Below the pieces are notes generated by a model. It saw only the letters and a list, made by a program, of their open reading frames with translations. It was not told where the DNA came from and did no database searches. From positions 60,001 through 124,000 of the forward strand of contig CAJNDS010000180.1 in the NCBI GenBank assembly GCA_905221605.1: a stretch of 64,000 nucleotides of DNA, given 5' to 3'. Position numbers and translations under genes: made by a program. The stretch comes from Symbiodinium natans (taxonomy: Eukaryota; Sar; Dinophyceae; Suessiales; Symbiodiniaceae). Positions 1-9,227 of the stretch are shown here, piece by piece. Position 1 is the stretch's first letter; the number at the start of each line of letters is the position of its first letter.

Positions 1-506
1 AGGCAGGACAAGACCTATGAGGACAAGACTATGTCCATTAGGCTCTTTGGGCTTGTGACTTTGGGACTGTCCTGACCGCAACATAGGAGAGATCTCGGCA
101 AATCAGCGTAAACCGACAGATCGAAAGAAGGACTAAGCCCACCGGTGTGATGTGTGGCAGAAAGAGGGCCCAGGAATGGCGCGATGGAAGGTCGCAGGCG
201 TGCAGGAAGACAAGCAACGGAGAACCCGCACTGTCGATCAAAGAGTAACCGGGAGCAAAGACGGCTCATGCTGAGAAGCCCGGAAACCTTCTCTAAGCGT
301 GCAACTGCAAGCACCTAAGAAAGAAATCAGACACACACGCCTTGGCAAACAGACTCTTCAAAACGTTAGCGAATATAGGCCAAGGGCCTGCTTTGTCACC
401 GGGGCAGCCTCGCGTGGCACCGTAGCCTGACAAACATGGCCAGACAGTTCGCAACTGGAGCAGAATATACACATGAACTGCCTCAAAGCCCCCTCCTTTC
501 ACATAT
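1..506. other. No recognisable gene
   Basis: Only short overlapping open frames on the minus strand. No family, repeat or splice-bounded exon was recognised before the first telomeric array. Confidence 0.4.
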
Positions 507-595
507 TGGGGTTGTTAGGGTTTGGGGTTTGGGGTTTGGGGTTTAGGGTTTAGGGCTTAGGGTTTTGGATTTTGGGTGTTGGGTTTTGGGTTTTG
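507..595 (+). repeat. Degenerate TTTAGGG/TTTGGGG array
   Basis: G-rich on +. Mixed TTTAGGG, TTTGGGG and TTTTGGG units, the most degenerate of the arrays at the left edge. Confidence 0.85.
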
Positions 596-711
596 GTGAA
601 GCTCAGGCAACTCAGAGGTCTCCACAGCGTCTGGACTCACACACGCGCAGGCCTTCGCCGAAGAGCCCAAACATCATGGGGTTGCCTCAGGCCGGAATAA
701 GTTTATTGGTT

Positions 712-905
712 AGGCGAGCAGTCCTTAAGAGGGATTCTACCCTAAACCCTAAACCCTAAACCCTAAACCCTAAACCCTAAACCCTAAACCCTAAACCCTA
801 AACCCTAAACCCTAAACCCTAAACCCTAAACCCTAAACCCTAAACCCTAGCAGGGGTAGTATAATCCCTATTCAAGGGTGTGGGTATAAGGGGGAACATC
901 GCAAC
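712..905 (+). mobile_element. Family-B TIR element split by a telomeric array
   Basis: The left part carries AGTCCTTAAGAGGGAT (about 716-731). The right part carries AGTATAATCCCT and ends in GGGGGAACATCGCAA, the terminus of family B. The 740-849 CCCTAAA array sits between the two halves, so the array appears to have entered an older element. The left terminus is degraded. Confidence 0.5.
740..849 (-). repeat. CCCTAAA array (15-16 units)
   Basis: Near-perfect CCCTAAA on +. It forms a C-then-G bracket with the 967 array, spacer about 117 bp. It also interrupts a family-B element. Confidence 0.95.
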
Positions 906-966
906 TTGTTGGGCTCGCGAGCTTTGCGACTGGAGCTTGTAGGCAGCTGAAGCACCGAGAATAAAT

Positions 967-1176
967 GGGTTTAGGGTTTGGGGTTTGGGGTTTGGGGTTT
1001 GGGGTCTGGGGTCTGGGGTCTGGGGTTTGGGGTTTGGGGTTTGGGGTTTGGGGTTTGGGGTTTGGGGTTTGGGGTTTGGGGTTTGGGGTTTGGGGTTTGG
1101 GGTTTGGGGTTTGGGGTTTGGGGTTTGGGGTTTGGGGTTTGGGGTTTGGGGTTTGGGGTTTGGGGTTTGGGGTTTG
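967..1176 (+). repeat. TTTGGGG array (about 29 units)
   Basis: One TTTAGGG unit followed by almost pure TTTGGGG, with three TCTGGGG units. It is the largest block of this variant heptamer in the window, and the open frames across it are low-complexity artefacts. Confidence 0.95.
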
Positions 1177-1433
1177 TAGGTGCTGTTTGAGAAAGCACGG
1201 AAACCTTCAAAGCCAACGGTTCCCTGGGTTCCCTGGGTCTAACCCAAGAACCAGACCTTCAGGATCGTACCCGAAGCATAACAATAGAAAACGCACAAAA
1301 ACAGAGTCAACGCGAAGAACACTTCCACATACTACGAGTTGCTCAAGAAACCCCAAAAAAACACAAACACTCTTCCTTATAAGGGCAATATAATGTTTTC
1401 AAGGCTCCTAAGCAAATCGTAGCACAAGGGATA
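1177..1433. other. Intron-like spacer between G and C arrays
   Basis: A-rich unique sequence between the TTTGGGG array and the next CCCTAAA array. I see no coding-like frame or known element in it. Confidence 0.3.
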
Positions 1434-1497
1434 CTCTAAACCCTAAACCCTAAACCCTGAACCCTAAACCCTAAACCCTAAACCCTAAACCCTAAAC
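1434..1497 (-). repeat. CCCTAAA array (9 units)
   Basis: C-rich on +, one CCCTGAA variant. Bracket partner of the 1604 array across a 107-bp coding-like spacer. Confidence 0.95.
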
Positions 1498-2203
1498 TGC
1501 GGCAAAAGCGTCGGACAGCGGGCCCGGCACCCCTCGAGCAGTAGACGTTGCAGCTGGCGTTGTACTTCTGCGCAAACAAGTCCTCTGAACGCGCAAGAAT
1601 CCCGTTTAGGGTTAGGGTTTAGGGTTTAGGGTTTAGGGTTTAGGGTTTAGGGTTTAGGGTTTAGGGTTTAGGCTTTAGGGTTTAGGATTTAGGGTTTAGG
1701 GTTTAGGGTTTAGGGTTTAGGGTTTAGGGTTTAGGGTTTAGGGTTTAGGGTTTAGGGTTTAGGGTTTAGGGTTTAGGGTTTAGGGTTTAGGGTTTAGGGT
1801 TTAGGGTTTAGGGTTTAGGGTTTATGGTTTATGGTTTAGGGTTTATGGTTTAGGGTTTAGGGTTTAGGGTTTAGGGTTTAGGGTTTAGGGTTTAGGGTTT
1901 AGGGTTTAGGGTTTAGGGTTTAGGGTTTAGGGTTTAGGGTTTAGGGTTTAAGTTTTAGGTCTGATATAACTACACTAGGGGTAGTTAAAGTCAAATATTT
2001 TAGGGGGTATGGGGGGGGGCTAATGTAATGGGGAGGGGATTACGCTGCAGCATGACACTGGCGCTTTCAAGCGATGACTCGTCGAACACGTCTTTTTTCA
2101 ACTGAACGCCCTTCGACAAAATGCGCCAAGAGTCGTTCTCCACCAGAACAATGCCAGCACCACAAACCGCCACTAAGTCCGGCCACTGTTCGGTCTGGCG
2201 GGC
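1498..2203 (-). CDS. Unidentified gene, two coding exons around a telomeric intron
   Basis: Two minus-strand exons read as protein. Exon one, about 2037-2200, contains WPDLVAVCGAGIVLVEND and ends ESASVMLQ at a possible GT donor (CAGC then GTAATC). Exon two, about 1500-1588, follows a CGTTCAG acceptor and contains EDLFAQKYNASCNVYCS. The 356-bp TTTAGGG array at 1604-1959 lies between them and would be intron. I do not recognise the family and see no start or stop, so the gene must extend beyond these exons. Support is residue composition, open frame and splice-like borders only. Confidence 0.45.
1604..1959 (+). repeat. TTTAGGG array (about 50 units)
   Basis: Longest telomeric array in the window, G-rich on +, with a few TTTATGG and TTTAGGC variants. 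It lies between two minus-strand coding-like exons. Confidence 0.97.
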
Positions 2204-2221
2204 CTGACATCCCAATGGGAG

Positions 2222-2309
2222 GGGGTTTAGGTTCTAGGGTTTAGGGCTTAGGGCTTAGGGTTTAGGGTTTAGGGTTTAGGGTTTAAGGTTTCGGGTTTAC
2301 GGTTTAGGG
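2222..2309 (+). repeat. TTTAGGG array, degenerate
   Basis: G-rich on +, with TTAGGGC, TTTCGGG and TTTACGG variants. It follows the 2037-2200 exon on its upstream side. Confidence 0.9.
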
Positions 2310-2404
2310 CTACAACCTGAAGGTGCCGGCCTTGGCCAAGGGGTGCGCAAAAGGCTGCTGGCAGCTCCAGCCTTTTCAGTCAGTGGTCGCAGCTCCCATT
2401 CTGG

Positions 2405-3776
2405 GCATAAAGCAATCCCCCCCCCTTTCTCTCTCTTTCGTGGGGCTTCACGGGGGGGGGGTGGGGTTCTCTTGGCGTGAGGGTCGCGAGTATTTCGTCT
2501 TTCTTCTTCGCCTTTTCCTTCCTCTTCTTCTTCTTCTTATGATTCGTCTTCTTCTTCTTCTTCTCCTTCTTCTTCTGCTGGGCTTGGGGGATCTTCGGGG
2601 GTCCCCCCCTGCGCGAGCGCGCCCGAGGTGTCTCAGTCTGTGTGAAGCTGTGCAAAAAATGGGAGAGGACTCTCTGCCCACTCTGATTTATGACTCACCC
2701 GAGGAGCACGCTCAATTGCCCCTGCTCAGAAGCATCCTGGCAAATATGTGCTTTTCTGTCTCATGCGGGTTTGTTCTAAACCCGCCCTCGCCCTCATTCT
2801 CTCAGATCGGAGAGTTTGCGCTGCGGCAAAAGTTTCTCCGAGTCAGGTTGGTGGGAACCCCAACGCACACCCCCGAACAGACCCTAAACCCTAAACCCTC
2901 ACCCTAAACCCTAAACCCTAAACCCTCAACCCTAAACCCTAGAACCCTAAACCCTAGAACCTCCCTCTGCCCGCAACAGCATCCGCTCTTCCCATTTGTT
3001 CTGTGCGGTATGTGCAAGTTTCTCCTATCAGCTTTGTTCGTTATCTCTCTCCCTCTCTCTTTTTCTTCTACTCACGCAGGGGGGGGGGACTCCAGCCACG
3101 ACGGCCCTCTCTCTCTCTCTCTCTCTCTCGCTCTCTCCTTCTTCTTATCCTTATTCGTCTTCGTCTTCTCATTGTTCTTCGTATTATTCTTATTCTTCTT
3201 CGTCTGCTGCTTGGCATGGGGGGTCACACGTGCTGTCTTGGTTTACTTTTTCTGTATTGTTGCCTTTCATTTCTTTCTTTATTTCTGTTCATGTTTTTTT
3301 ATGTTCTTCATTTCTGAGATGTCTTCTTATATCTTTCTGTTGTTCCGTCTTTCTTTCTGTACTGCTTTCTTTTGTTCTTTCTTTCATTATGTACATAGTT
3401 ATTTGTTTCGTTTGTCTTTTTTCTTGTGTTACTTCTTATGTATTTGTTTTGCTCTTGGTGCCTTGCTTATGTCTTTCTTTATTTTTTTCTTTCTTTCATT
3501 TGTTCATTCATTCATTTCCTTCCTTCCTTCCTTCCTTCCTTCCTTCCTTCATTCATTCATTCAGTCATTGATTCATTTATTTTCTCTCCTCTTCTTCTTC
3601 TTTTTTCTTATTCTTCTTATTATTTCTTCTTCTTATTATTCTTCTTATTATTTCTTCTTCTTCTTCTTCTTCTTCTTCTTCTTCTTCTTCTTCTTCTTCT
3701 TCTTCTTCTTCTTCTTCTTCTTCTTCTTCTTCTACGGGGCCTGAGGAAGGGTCTCTCTCTCTCTCTCTCTCTCTCT
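2405..3776 (+). repeat. Long pyrimidine-rich tract with C/TTC/TC/TTCC microsatellites
   Basis: About 1.4 kb of strong strand asymmetry on + (CT-rich): poly-C and G runs near 2415-2460, CTT/TTC blocks at 2500-2580 and 3585-3735, TC blocks at 3105-3130 and 3750-3778, TTCC block at 3515-3550. Open frames on both strands are runs of L/S/F or R/E/K and are not proteins. A CCCTAAA array interrupts it at 2880-2960. Confidence 0.85.
2880..2960 (-). repeat. CCCTAAA array, degenerate (about 10 units)
   Basis: C-rich on +, with CCCTCAA and CCCTAGAA variants. No G-rich partner lies close downstream. Confidence 0.9.
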
Positions 3777-4059
3777 CCTGCACACTTAAGGATCCCCGAA
3801 GAAATCCGGGCGCTCGCAAACCCAGGACCCATCACACTGAAAGCCAGAACAACGTGTCCGCTTTTCGACGAGGCACCTGTTCCAGGAGAGCAGCTCGCCC
3901 GGCAATAGCTAACACCATCATGCTGCCTAAGTCGGCGGGCATCTGGCGGTTTGAGATGTTTGGCTCGAAATTGCAAATCCGACTGACTGCACCTCCGTTT
4001 CTGTAAGACTTTGCGGAACCTACCGTTGAAAAACTGCCGAAACTCCTCCAGCCATCCTA

Positions 4060-4745
4060 GGGCAGACTGACACAGTGCGATACCTCGGCAGCATCGCCTG
4101 CTCTCTGCCGTCGGCAAACATTCGTTTCATAGCAGCGAACTCATGCTTCTGTTCCGGGACTGCACTGTAAGGCGGGGGCTTGGGATGCTTTAGGATGCTT
4201 TGGGTTTCCCAGACCGTCTCCTGACCGAGTGGCTCGAAGCATCGGTCGAACATCTGCGAACAGCAGCGCGACTGCTGGCAGGATTTCCCGGACCTTGGCA
4301 AAGGAACCACCCTGCAGACAGCCGAAGTCGCCATAAAGCCCCATCATGAAGTCTCATGAAGTCTTGAACCCCCCCAAACCGAGTCCCGGTGGCATAGAGC
4401 AGCGTGGGCGGCCTCGGGGCAAGATCGGGGAGTGGCTGGGCTGTGCGGGGTCGTGCGGGGGTAAGAACTGCATCTGAGCGCTGTGAGAATGAGGTTTGCG
4501 AGGATTGCGAGTCCTCCGAGGCTTCGAGGATTGCAGTAGCTTGCGGGAGTAGCGAATAGTAGCTTGCCATCTACCCGAAACCCTAAACACCAAACCCTAA
4601 ACCCTAAACCCTAAACCCTAAGCCCCCGAATCCAAATCGCCAGGACACCTTGCTCAGTCAGCCGCCGTGCTGCTGTCAAGTCGTCATGATGCCAGCAAAG
4701 CACAGCAACGACGGCTCCAAGCAGCAGCCTTAGTGAACCCACAGG
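4060..4745 (-). CDS. Unidentified gene, exon chain
   Basis: Minus-strand coding-like exons read in this order: the 4622-4745 spacer (LRLLLGAVVAVLCWHHDD), an exon near 4225-4310 after a CTGCAG acceptor (GSFAKVREILPAVALLFADV), and an exon near 4085-4140 (FAAMKRMFADGREQAMLPR) ending at a CCGAG/GTATCG donor. The first is bracketed by telomeric arrays on both sides. No family was recognised and the gene is incomplete at both ends. Confidence 0.35.
4574..4621 (-). repeat. CCCTAAA array (6 units)
   Basis: C-rich on +. Bracket partner of the 4745 array, spacer about 124 bp. Confidence 0.92.
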
Positions 4746-4798
4746 GGTTTAGGGTTTAGGGTTTAGGGTTTAGGGTTTAGAGGGTTTAGGGTTTAGGG
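4745..4798 (+). repeat. TTTAGGG array (7 units)
   Basis: G-rich on +. Closes the bracket around the 4622-4745 exon-like spacer. Confidence 0.92.
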
Positions 4799-5637
4799 AT
4801 AGCCCCAGCTTGCAGACTCATCTGGCAGGAGCCTTTCGGGTTTCAAAAGCAATCGTTCACCGGGTGCCTGCCATTTTCAATCAAGGAGGGCAGCTTGGAT
4901 TGTAGCACGATCCCACAATTGCGACTTTCTTGTCTACATGCAAGTCCACTTCAAGCAAAACCCTGCATCCAAAAACCGAGAACAGATCAGGAGCTTAGAC
5001 GAGCATGGCCCACGATGCCAACGCAAACAAACCTGGACCGAAATGACCCAGAGTAGGATTAAAACCGAAAGTTCATAAGCTGTGCTCTTCAAAAAAGGAC
5101 GGCGGATACTTGATGCGATGGGCCGCTTCAACCCTGTTCCACGTGAGGGGCTTACAGTTCATAGCACTGCTGGCTGGCAACGCAGCAGCAGCGAGCACTG
5201 TCAGCCGGTTCATGATCCCTGGGCAGAGCCTCAGCAAGATGCCACAGGGGGAGGTGGGGGAGAGGGGGGGGAAGGTTGCGACACTGCACCAGAGTGGGAA
5301 GCGCTTTGCGCCTTCCTGTGGCAAGTTCACCGTGCACAAGGACTTGGAGAACTGAACCCTGCAGCTTGAAATCTGCTGGACGTGTTGGCCGGGTAGCGAT
5401 AAACTGTTGCCTCCGCACTCTCCGCTGCTCGGATGTGGCTTTGGCGGCTTGGGGCAGTCGCGGCTGCAGGCACCGTTCGTGACACAAAATCTCGGTCGGT
5501 ACTGCAAGTGTAGCGCAGGCCGTCAAGTACAGACAAGGCAGCAACATGCAGCAAACCAGCACTTGACCCTCATGGTGACAACGTGCAGCTCATTGAGATG
5601 GAGCCCAGCCCACTGAGATGACGAAACAGTCACAAGA
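4799..5637. other. No confidently assigned gene
   Basis: Open frames exist on both strands (for example 5110-5355 plus and 5073-5507 minus), but neither has a recognisable domain and they compete for the same bases. Confidence 0.3.
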
Positions 5638-5737
5638 TATGTGGGTTTCCGAAGATAGAGGTACCCTTTTTGGGGGTCCCTTAAAGGGGCTTCTATTCAA
5701 TTTGGGGTGTATACCCCTATTTGGGAAATGCCCGTAT
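5638..5737 (+). mobile_element. Family-A TIR element
   Basis: Begins ATATGTGGGTTTCCGAAG and ends in the inverted counterpart AAATGCCCGTAT. The interior has the family words GGTACCC and GGGGGTCCCTTAAAGGGG. About 100 bp, no coding capacity. Confidence 0.7.
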
Positions 5738-5879
5738 GGCAGCTGTGAAGTCTGCTGGGTCGAGCTCCGAATCACACTTGCGTGCAGGCAACGATGTGCT
5801 ACAACATTTCAGAACTGTCTCCTCTGACAGCAACCAGGTTCGGATGGAATGGCAGTGGAGACCTGAAAAACATAAAGCC

Positions 5880-6041
5880 GGTTTAGGGTTTAGGGCCTAG
5901 GGTTTGGGGTTTAGGGTTTAGGGTTGAGGGTTGAGGGTTTAGGGTTGAGGGTTGAGGGTTTAGGGTTGAGGGTTTAGGGTTTAGGGTTTAAGGTTTAGGG
6001 TTTAGGGTTTAGGGTTTAGGGTTTAGGGTTTAGGGTTTAGG
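5880..6041 (+). repeat. TTTAGGG array with GTTGAGG variants (about 23 units)
   Basis: G-rich on +. Carries a sub-block in which GGGTTGA units alternate with canonical ones. Confidence 0.95.
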
Positions 6042-6247
6042 GAAACACTGGACAGTGCGGTCTGCTTTTTGGAAAGAGCTCCCAGGAAGCCGAGGTGCGA
6101 TACTCCACCTTGCCCGGCTCTTTGGCAATCCTGACAGAAAAATGGCGTGCACATGGCGGAATGATTCAAATCAAACGACATGTGGGGGAGGGCTATGGTC
6201 GGCCCTAAAACCTTGAAGACCCACAGTTCAAAGTTGGAAGTCAAAAG

Positions 6248-6344
6248 TTGGGATGTTCCCGCTTCTACTAACAGTCCTTAATGGGATTATAGTACCCCCT
6301 GTTACCATCCCGATTACTGTTAGTATAAGAGTGGACCGTCCCAA
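6248..6344 (+). mobile_element. Family-B TIR element (intact type copy)
   Basis: Starts TTGGGATGTTCCC and ends GGACCGTCCCAA. Inner arms ACTAACAGTCCTTAATGGGAT and ATCCCGATTACTGTTAGT pair almost throughout, so the 97-bp element is close to a full hairpin. It has no coding capacity. Confidence 0.75.
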
Positions 6345-6370
6345 GCACTGCTCAGTCACTGTTGGGAGAG

Positions 6371-6412
6371 CCCTAAACCCTAAATCCTGAACCCTAAACC
6401 CTAAACCCTAAA
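6371..6412 (-). repeat. CCCTAAA array (6 units)
   Basis: C-rich on +, with CCCTAAAT and CCTGAAC variants. Confidence 0.9.
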
Positions 6413-6648
6413 GCCCACCTGTAGTCGTCGAAGATCTGCACGCCGTCCTTGTCCTGCGTCCGCGGGTGAGCGTTCCTGGCACTGCCCGGAGAGACATGAA
6501 CTTGGCTGCACCTAGCAGGGTAGCTATAAATTCAATCTTTAAATACCTTCTTAAGAAACCCAATAAACCCAAAAAGGCTAAGGATCTTACAGTAAAGCAC
6601 CACAGAGTGAAATGAGATGAACCATCTGAAGTAGACTGCCAGTAAAGC

Positions 6649-6789
6649 ACATGGGGGTTTCCGAAATTAGGGGTACCTCATTGGGGGTCCTCAGTATGAG
6701 GGAATCTTATATTATTTGGGGGTCGACTATCAGGGTCCTTATTTTCGAAAACTCCCGAAACCGTAACCCCTAAACCCTAAACTCCCACA
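6649..6789 (+). mobile_element. Family-A TIR element carrying a telomeric insertion
   Basis: Left end CATGGGGGTTTCCGAAAT, right end AAACTCCCACATG. Near the right end AAACTCCC occurs twice (6748-6755 and 6778-6785) with a CCCTAAA stretch between, as expected if telomeric repeats were inserted into the TIR with a short target duplication. Confidence 0.65.
6761..6781 (-). repeat. Short CCCTAAA insertion in a family-A element
   Basis: About three units, C-rich on +. Bracket partner of the 6910 array, spacer about 128 bp. Confidence 0.7.
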
Positions 6790-6905
6790 TGGTTGGTTTT
6801 TGTGTCATGGGAATGCTACAACTTGCTACAACGTGAGGCTCCGGCCAGGGCATGGAGCCCAGAGACTCCCGGCCGCTTGCTCCGCCGATGAAGATCTCCA
6901 GGGAT
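6790..6905 (-). CDS. Possible exon, unidentified
   Basis: Minus-strand reading contains LEIFIGGASGRESLGSMPW between a C array and a G array. Composition only, no family. Confidence 0.25.
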
Positions 6906-6909
6906 AACA

Positions 6910-7009
6910 GGGTTTTGGGTTTCGGGTTTAGGGTTTAGGGTTTCGGGTTTCTGGTTTAGGGTTTCGGGCTTAGGGTTTCGGGTTTAGGGTTTCGGGCTTC
7001 GGGCTTAGG
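6910..7009 (+). repeat. TTTAGGG/TTTCGGG array (about 14 units)
   Basis: G-rich on + with many TTTCGGG and CTTCGGG units. Confidence 0.9.
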
Positions 7010-7117
7010 ATGCCATATGCTATACACATGCCGGCACCAAACATTCGACGCCACATCTGTTTTCCAGGTGCTTTGCTTTTTTGTGATTCGGGCATCTTGT
7101 TGAAGCTGTGCCCCCCC

Positions 7118-7138
7118 AAAACCCTAAACCCTAAACCC
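7118..7138 (-). repeat. Short CCCTAAA array
   Basis: About three units, C-rich on +. Confidence 0.7.
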
Positions 7139-7274
7139 AGGCCTCTACGTGAGATATCCGTCCAGACGGTGCGCCCTCGGCATCAAGTTCCTCCGGCCGG
7201 CATCGGACGCAAACACTGCACACAAGAAACGACTTGCCCGGTGCCTTTCGAGGCTTTTGCCACAAAGGACCTCC

Positions 7275-7379
7275 CAGAGACTCCAAAACCCCTTAATTAA
7301 GGAATATACCTTAAAGCATATGATGGTTCCTATTCTCATTTAAGGTATATTCCTTAACTAAGGGGTTTTGGAGTCTCTG
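7275..7379. mobile_element. Long hairpin element (family D, single copy)
   Basis: 41-bp arms at 7275-7315 and 7339-7379 are inverted copies with one mismatch, separated by a 23-bp loop. Arms begin CAGAGACTCCAAAACCCC. No coding capacity. The near-identity of the arms suggests a recent insertion or an active hairpin structure. Confidence 0.8.
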
Positions 7380-8552
7380 ACCTCTGCAGGGACTTGCAAC
7401 TCCCTCGAATCCCAAAGTCCTCGTGAAAGATGAGGTCGCCGGGTTCGCAATCCTCTGGATCCTGAGCAGCGGACTGCTTCAGAGCGCCGGCACAGCTGGC
7501 AGCGCAAGTGCACGGCGCACGCCACACGGCACCACAAAGCTATGGCCTCGAAGGAGATGGGCAGCGTGGCACGGCAGTGCCTAGTGGGCTGTACATCACC
7601 CATGGATTGATGGTTTTGGGGGGCGGATTACTTTGTTTTGGGGGCGGACTACTGCGAAGTTTCCCCACACTGCTTAACTCTTGTTTGTCAGAGCACTCAC
7701 TCATTTTTTTTATCCGACCGGACTCTCTCGAGTAAACAAGCGCTGTATGGAAGCAGCGCAGGCACAGCGGACCGGATCCTGGCTTTGGCGGCGGTGATTT
7801 TAGGTTCTCCCCTCGGCTGACGCGGATGAGTCATCTGCCCGGATTTGCCTGGCTCCTCCACCCCATCGCGAGCGAATCGCGAGCAAACCACGGTTTTGCG
7901 CACGGTGCCCGCACCGAAAGTTGCCGCGAGTCTGCCGTGCACGATTCAGCCGAGGGAACGTCATGGCCTGCTTGCCTGCTTGGGGAGAGGGCGGGGGTGC
8001 GTTCCTCGATGCGACTGACCCGCAGCCTCCAACAATGATTCGTTGGGGATTCTGTCGATACATCTCACCGACCCCCCCCCCCCCCCCCCCCCATAAACGG
8101 ACACAGTCAAACGCCAGACACTATCACTGATGTCACACACTTGTGGCACCCACATTGCGGCCAGTTGTGACGAAGCAACTTGGGAAACGAAGTGACATCA
8201 GTTCTACTATGCAGGAATTCAAACGCGTCATGATCTGTCACAGTTCGGAGGACCAATCTAGTTGCCGGCCAACGCTGCCTTAGGCATCCTTGGCAGAGTT
8301 CCAGGCCGGCGACAGCATCATGCTGTGACCACCCCAAACCAGGCAGAGATCTGCAGAGCATCTCAGCGATCTAACAGTGCGGCCGGGCCAGCTTGTGTGA
8401 CATAGTTTGTCGGCTGCTGCTCGCCACCCCCAGCCCCGGCATAATTGCAGCACAGTCAGCAGAGTCATTTGCTGCCCCTTTCTCTTCCAAGGATGCTTCT
8501 GCTGTAAACCGGCTTTGTGGGGCAAGTACGCTTGCCACTTGCTTGCCGTGGA
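7380..8552. other. No confidently assigned gene
   Basis: Contains a C17-18 homopolymer near 8074-8092 and competing open frames. A minus-strand frame near 8371-8613 (LEEKGAANDSADCAAIMPG) could be an exon, but no domain is visible. Confidence 0.3.
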
Positions 8553-8626
8553 GTTCTGACAGAGGAGTCCTCCCATTTTGCGGGTCCAAGTTCTGACAGA
8601 GGAGTCCTCCCATTTTGCGGGTCCAA
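8553..8626 (+). repeat. 37-bp tandem duplication
   Basis: Two identical adjacent 37-bp copies (8553-8589 and 8590-8626), each starting GTTCTGACAGAGGAGTCC. Confidence 0.9.
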
Positions 8627-8931
8627 TGTTTCTCAAGTCTCCTTCCGCATTTAAGAGGTTATACTGGGGGCAAGTGCTATAAAGAGAAGACCATGCAAAC
8701 CGCTGACATTCATACCATGTGCAGTCCACACAAGCTGCAGAAGTGCGTCCCGATGGTTTTTTTGCATCCAAGTGTCACAGGCTTGCAGTTTGAAATCAGC
8801 AAGAAGCCAAACTCCTGCTTCAGGCAAGACGGAGAATCCACGTGTCGCGGACCCCTCTTGCATCTTGGAGTCCTTCTTGAGGTCCTCGACCACCTGCGGC
8901 GTTGCTGAAAACCCTGAGACCCTTGCATCTT

Positions 8932-9016
<85 letters not shown>
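8932..9016 (+). repeat. (CA)n microsatellite
   Basis: About 42 CA dinucleotides directly before a family-A element. Confidence 0.97.
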
Positions 9017-9022
<6 letters not shown>

Positions 9023-9026
9023 TTTT

Positions 9027-9133
9027 CACACGGGGGTTTATGAAAATAGGGGACCCCCAAAAATAGCCCCCCAAATAGTGGGATTCCCTTATAAGCGGGA
9101 CCCAATAAGGCACCCTAACTTCGGAAACCCCCC
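9027..9133 (+). mobile_element. Family-A TIR element
   Basis: Left end GGGGGTTTATGAAAATAGGG, right end CTAACTTCGGAAACCCCCC. A CCCTAAA array starts within the terminal C run. Confidence 0.8.
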
Positions 9134-9227
9134 TAAACCCTAAACCCTAAACCCTACACCCTACACTCTAAACCCTAAACCCTAAACCCTAAACCCTAAA
9201 CCCCTAAACCCCTAAACCCCTAAACCC
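9131..9227 (-). repeat. CCCTAAA array (about 13 units)
   Basis: C-rich on +, including CCCTACA and CCCCTAAA variants. Bracket partner of the 9355 array, spacer about 128 bp. Confidence 0.95.

Noticed and set aside
965-1393. Open frames with GLGFGVW or PNPKPQT repeats
   Set aside because: They are translations of the TTTGGGG array, where a 7-bp unit stays open in all frames. No codon-level evidence of a protein.
1-2000. A true chromosome end at the left edge
   Set aside because: Arrays are short, in both orientations, separated by unique sequence and continue to 45 kb, so they are interstitial.
2996-3908. Long L/S/F- or E/R-rich frames
   Set aside because: Produced by CT-rich microsatellites and present on both strands.
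8651-9143. Cys/Val or Thr/His repeat proteins
   Set aside because: They are readings of the CA microsatellite.
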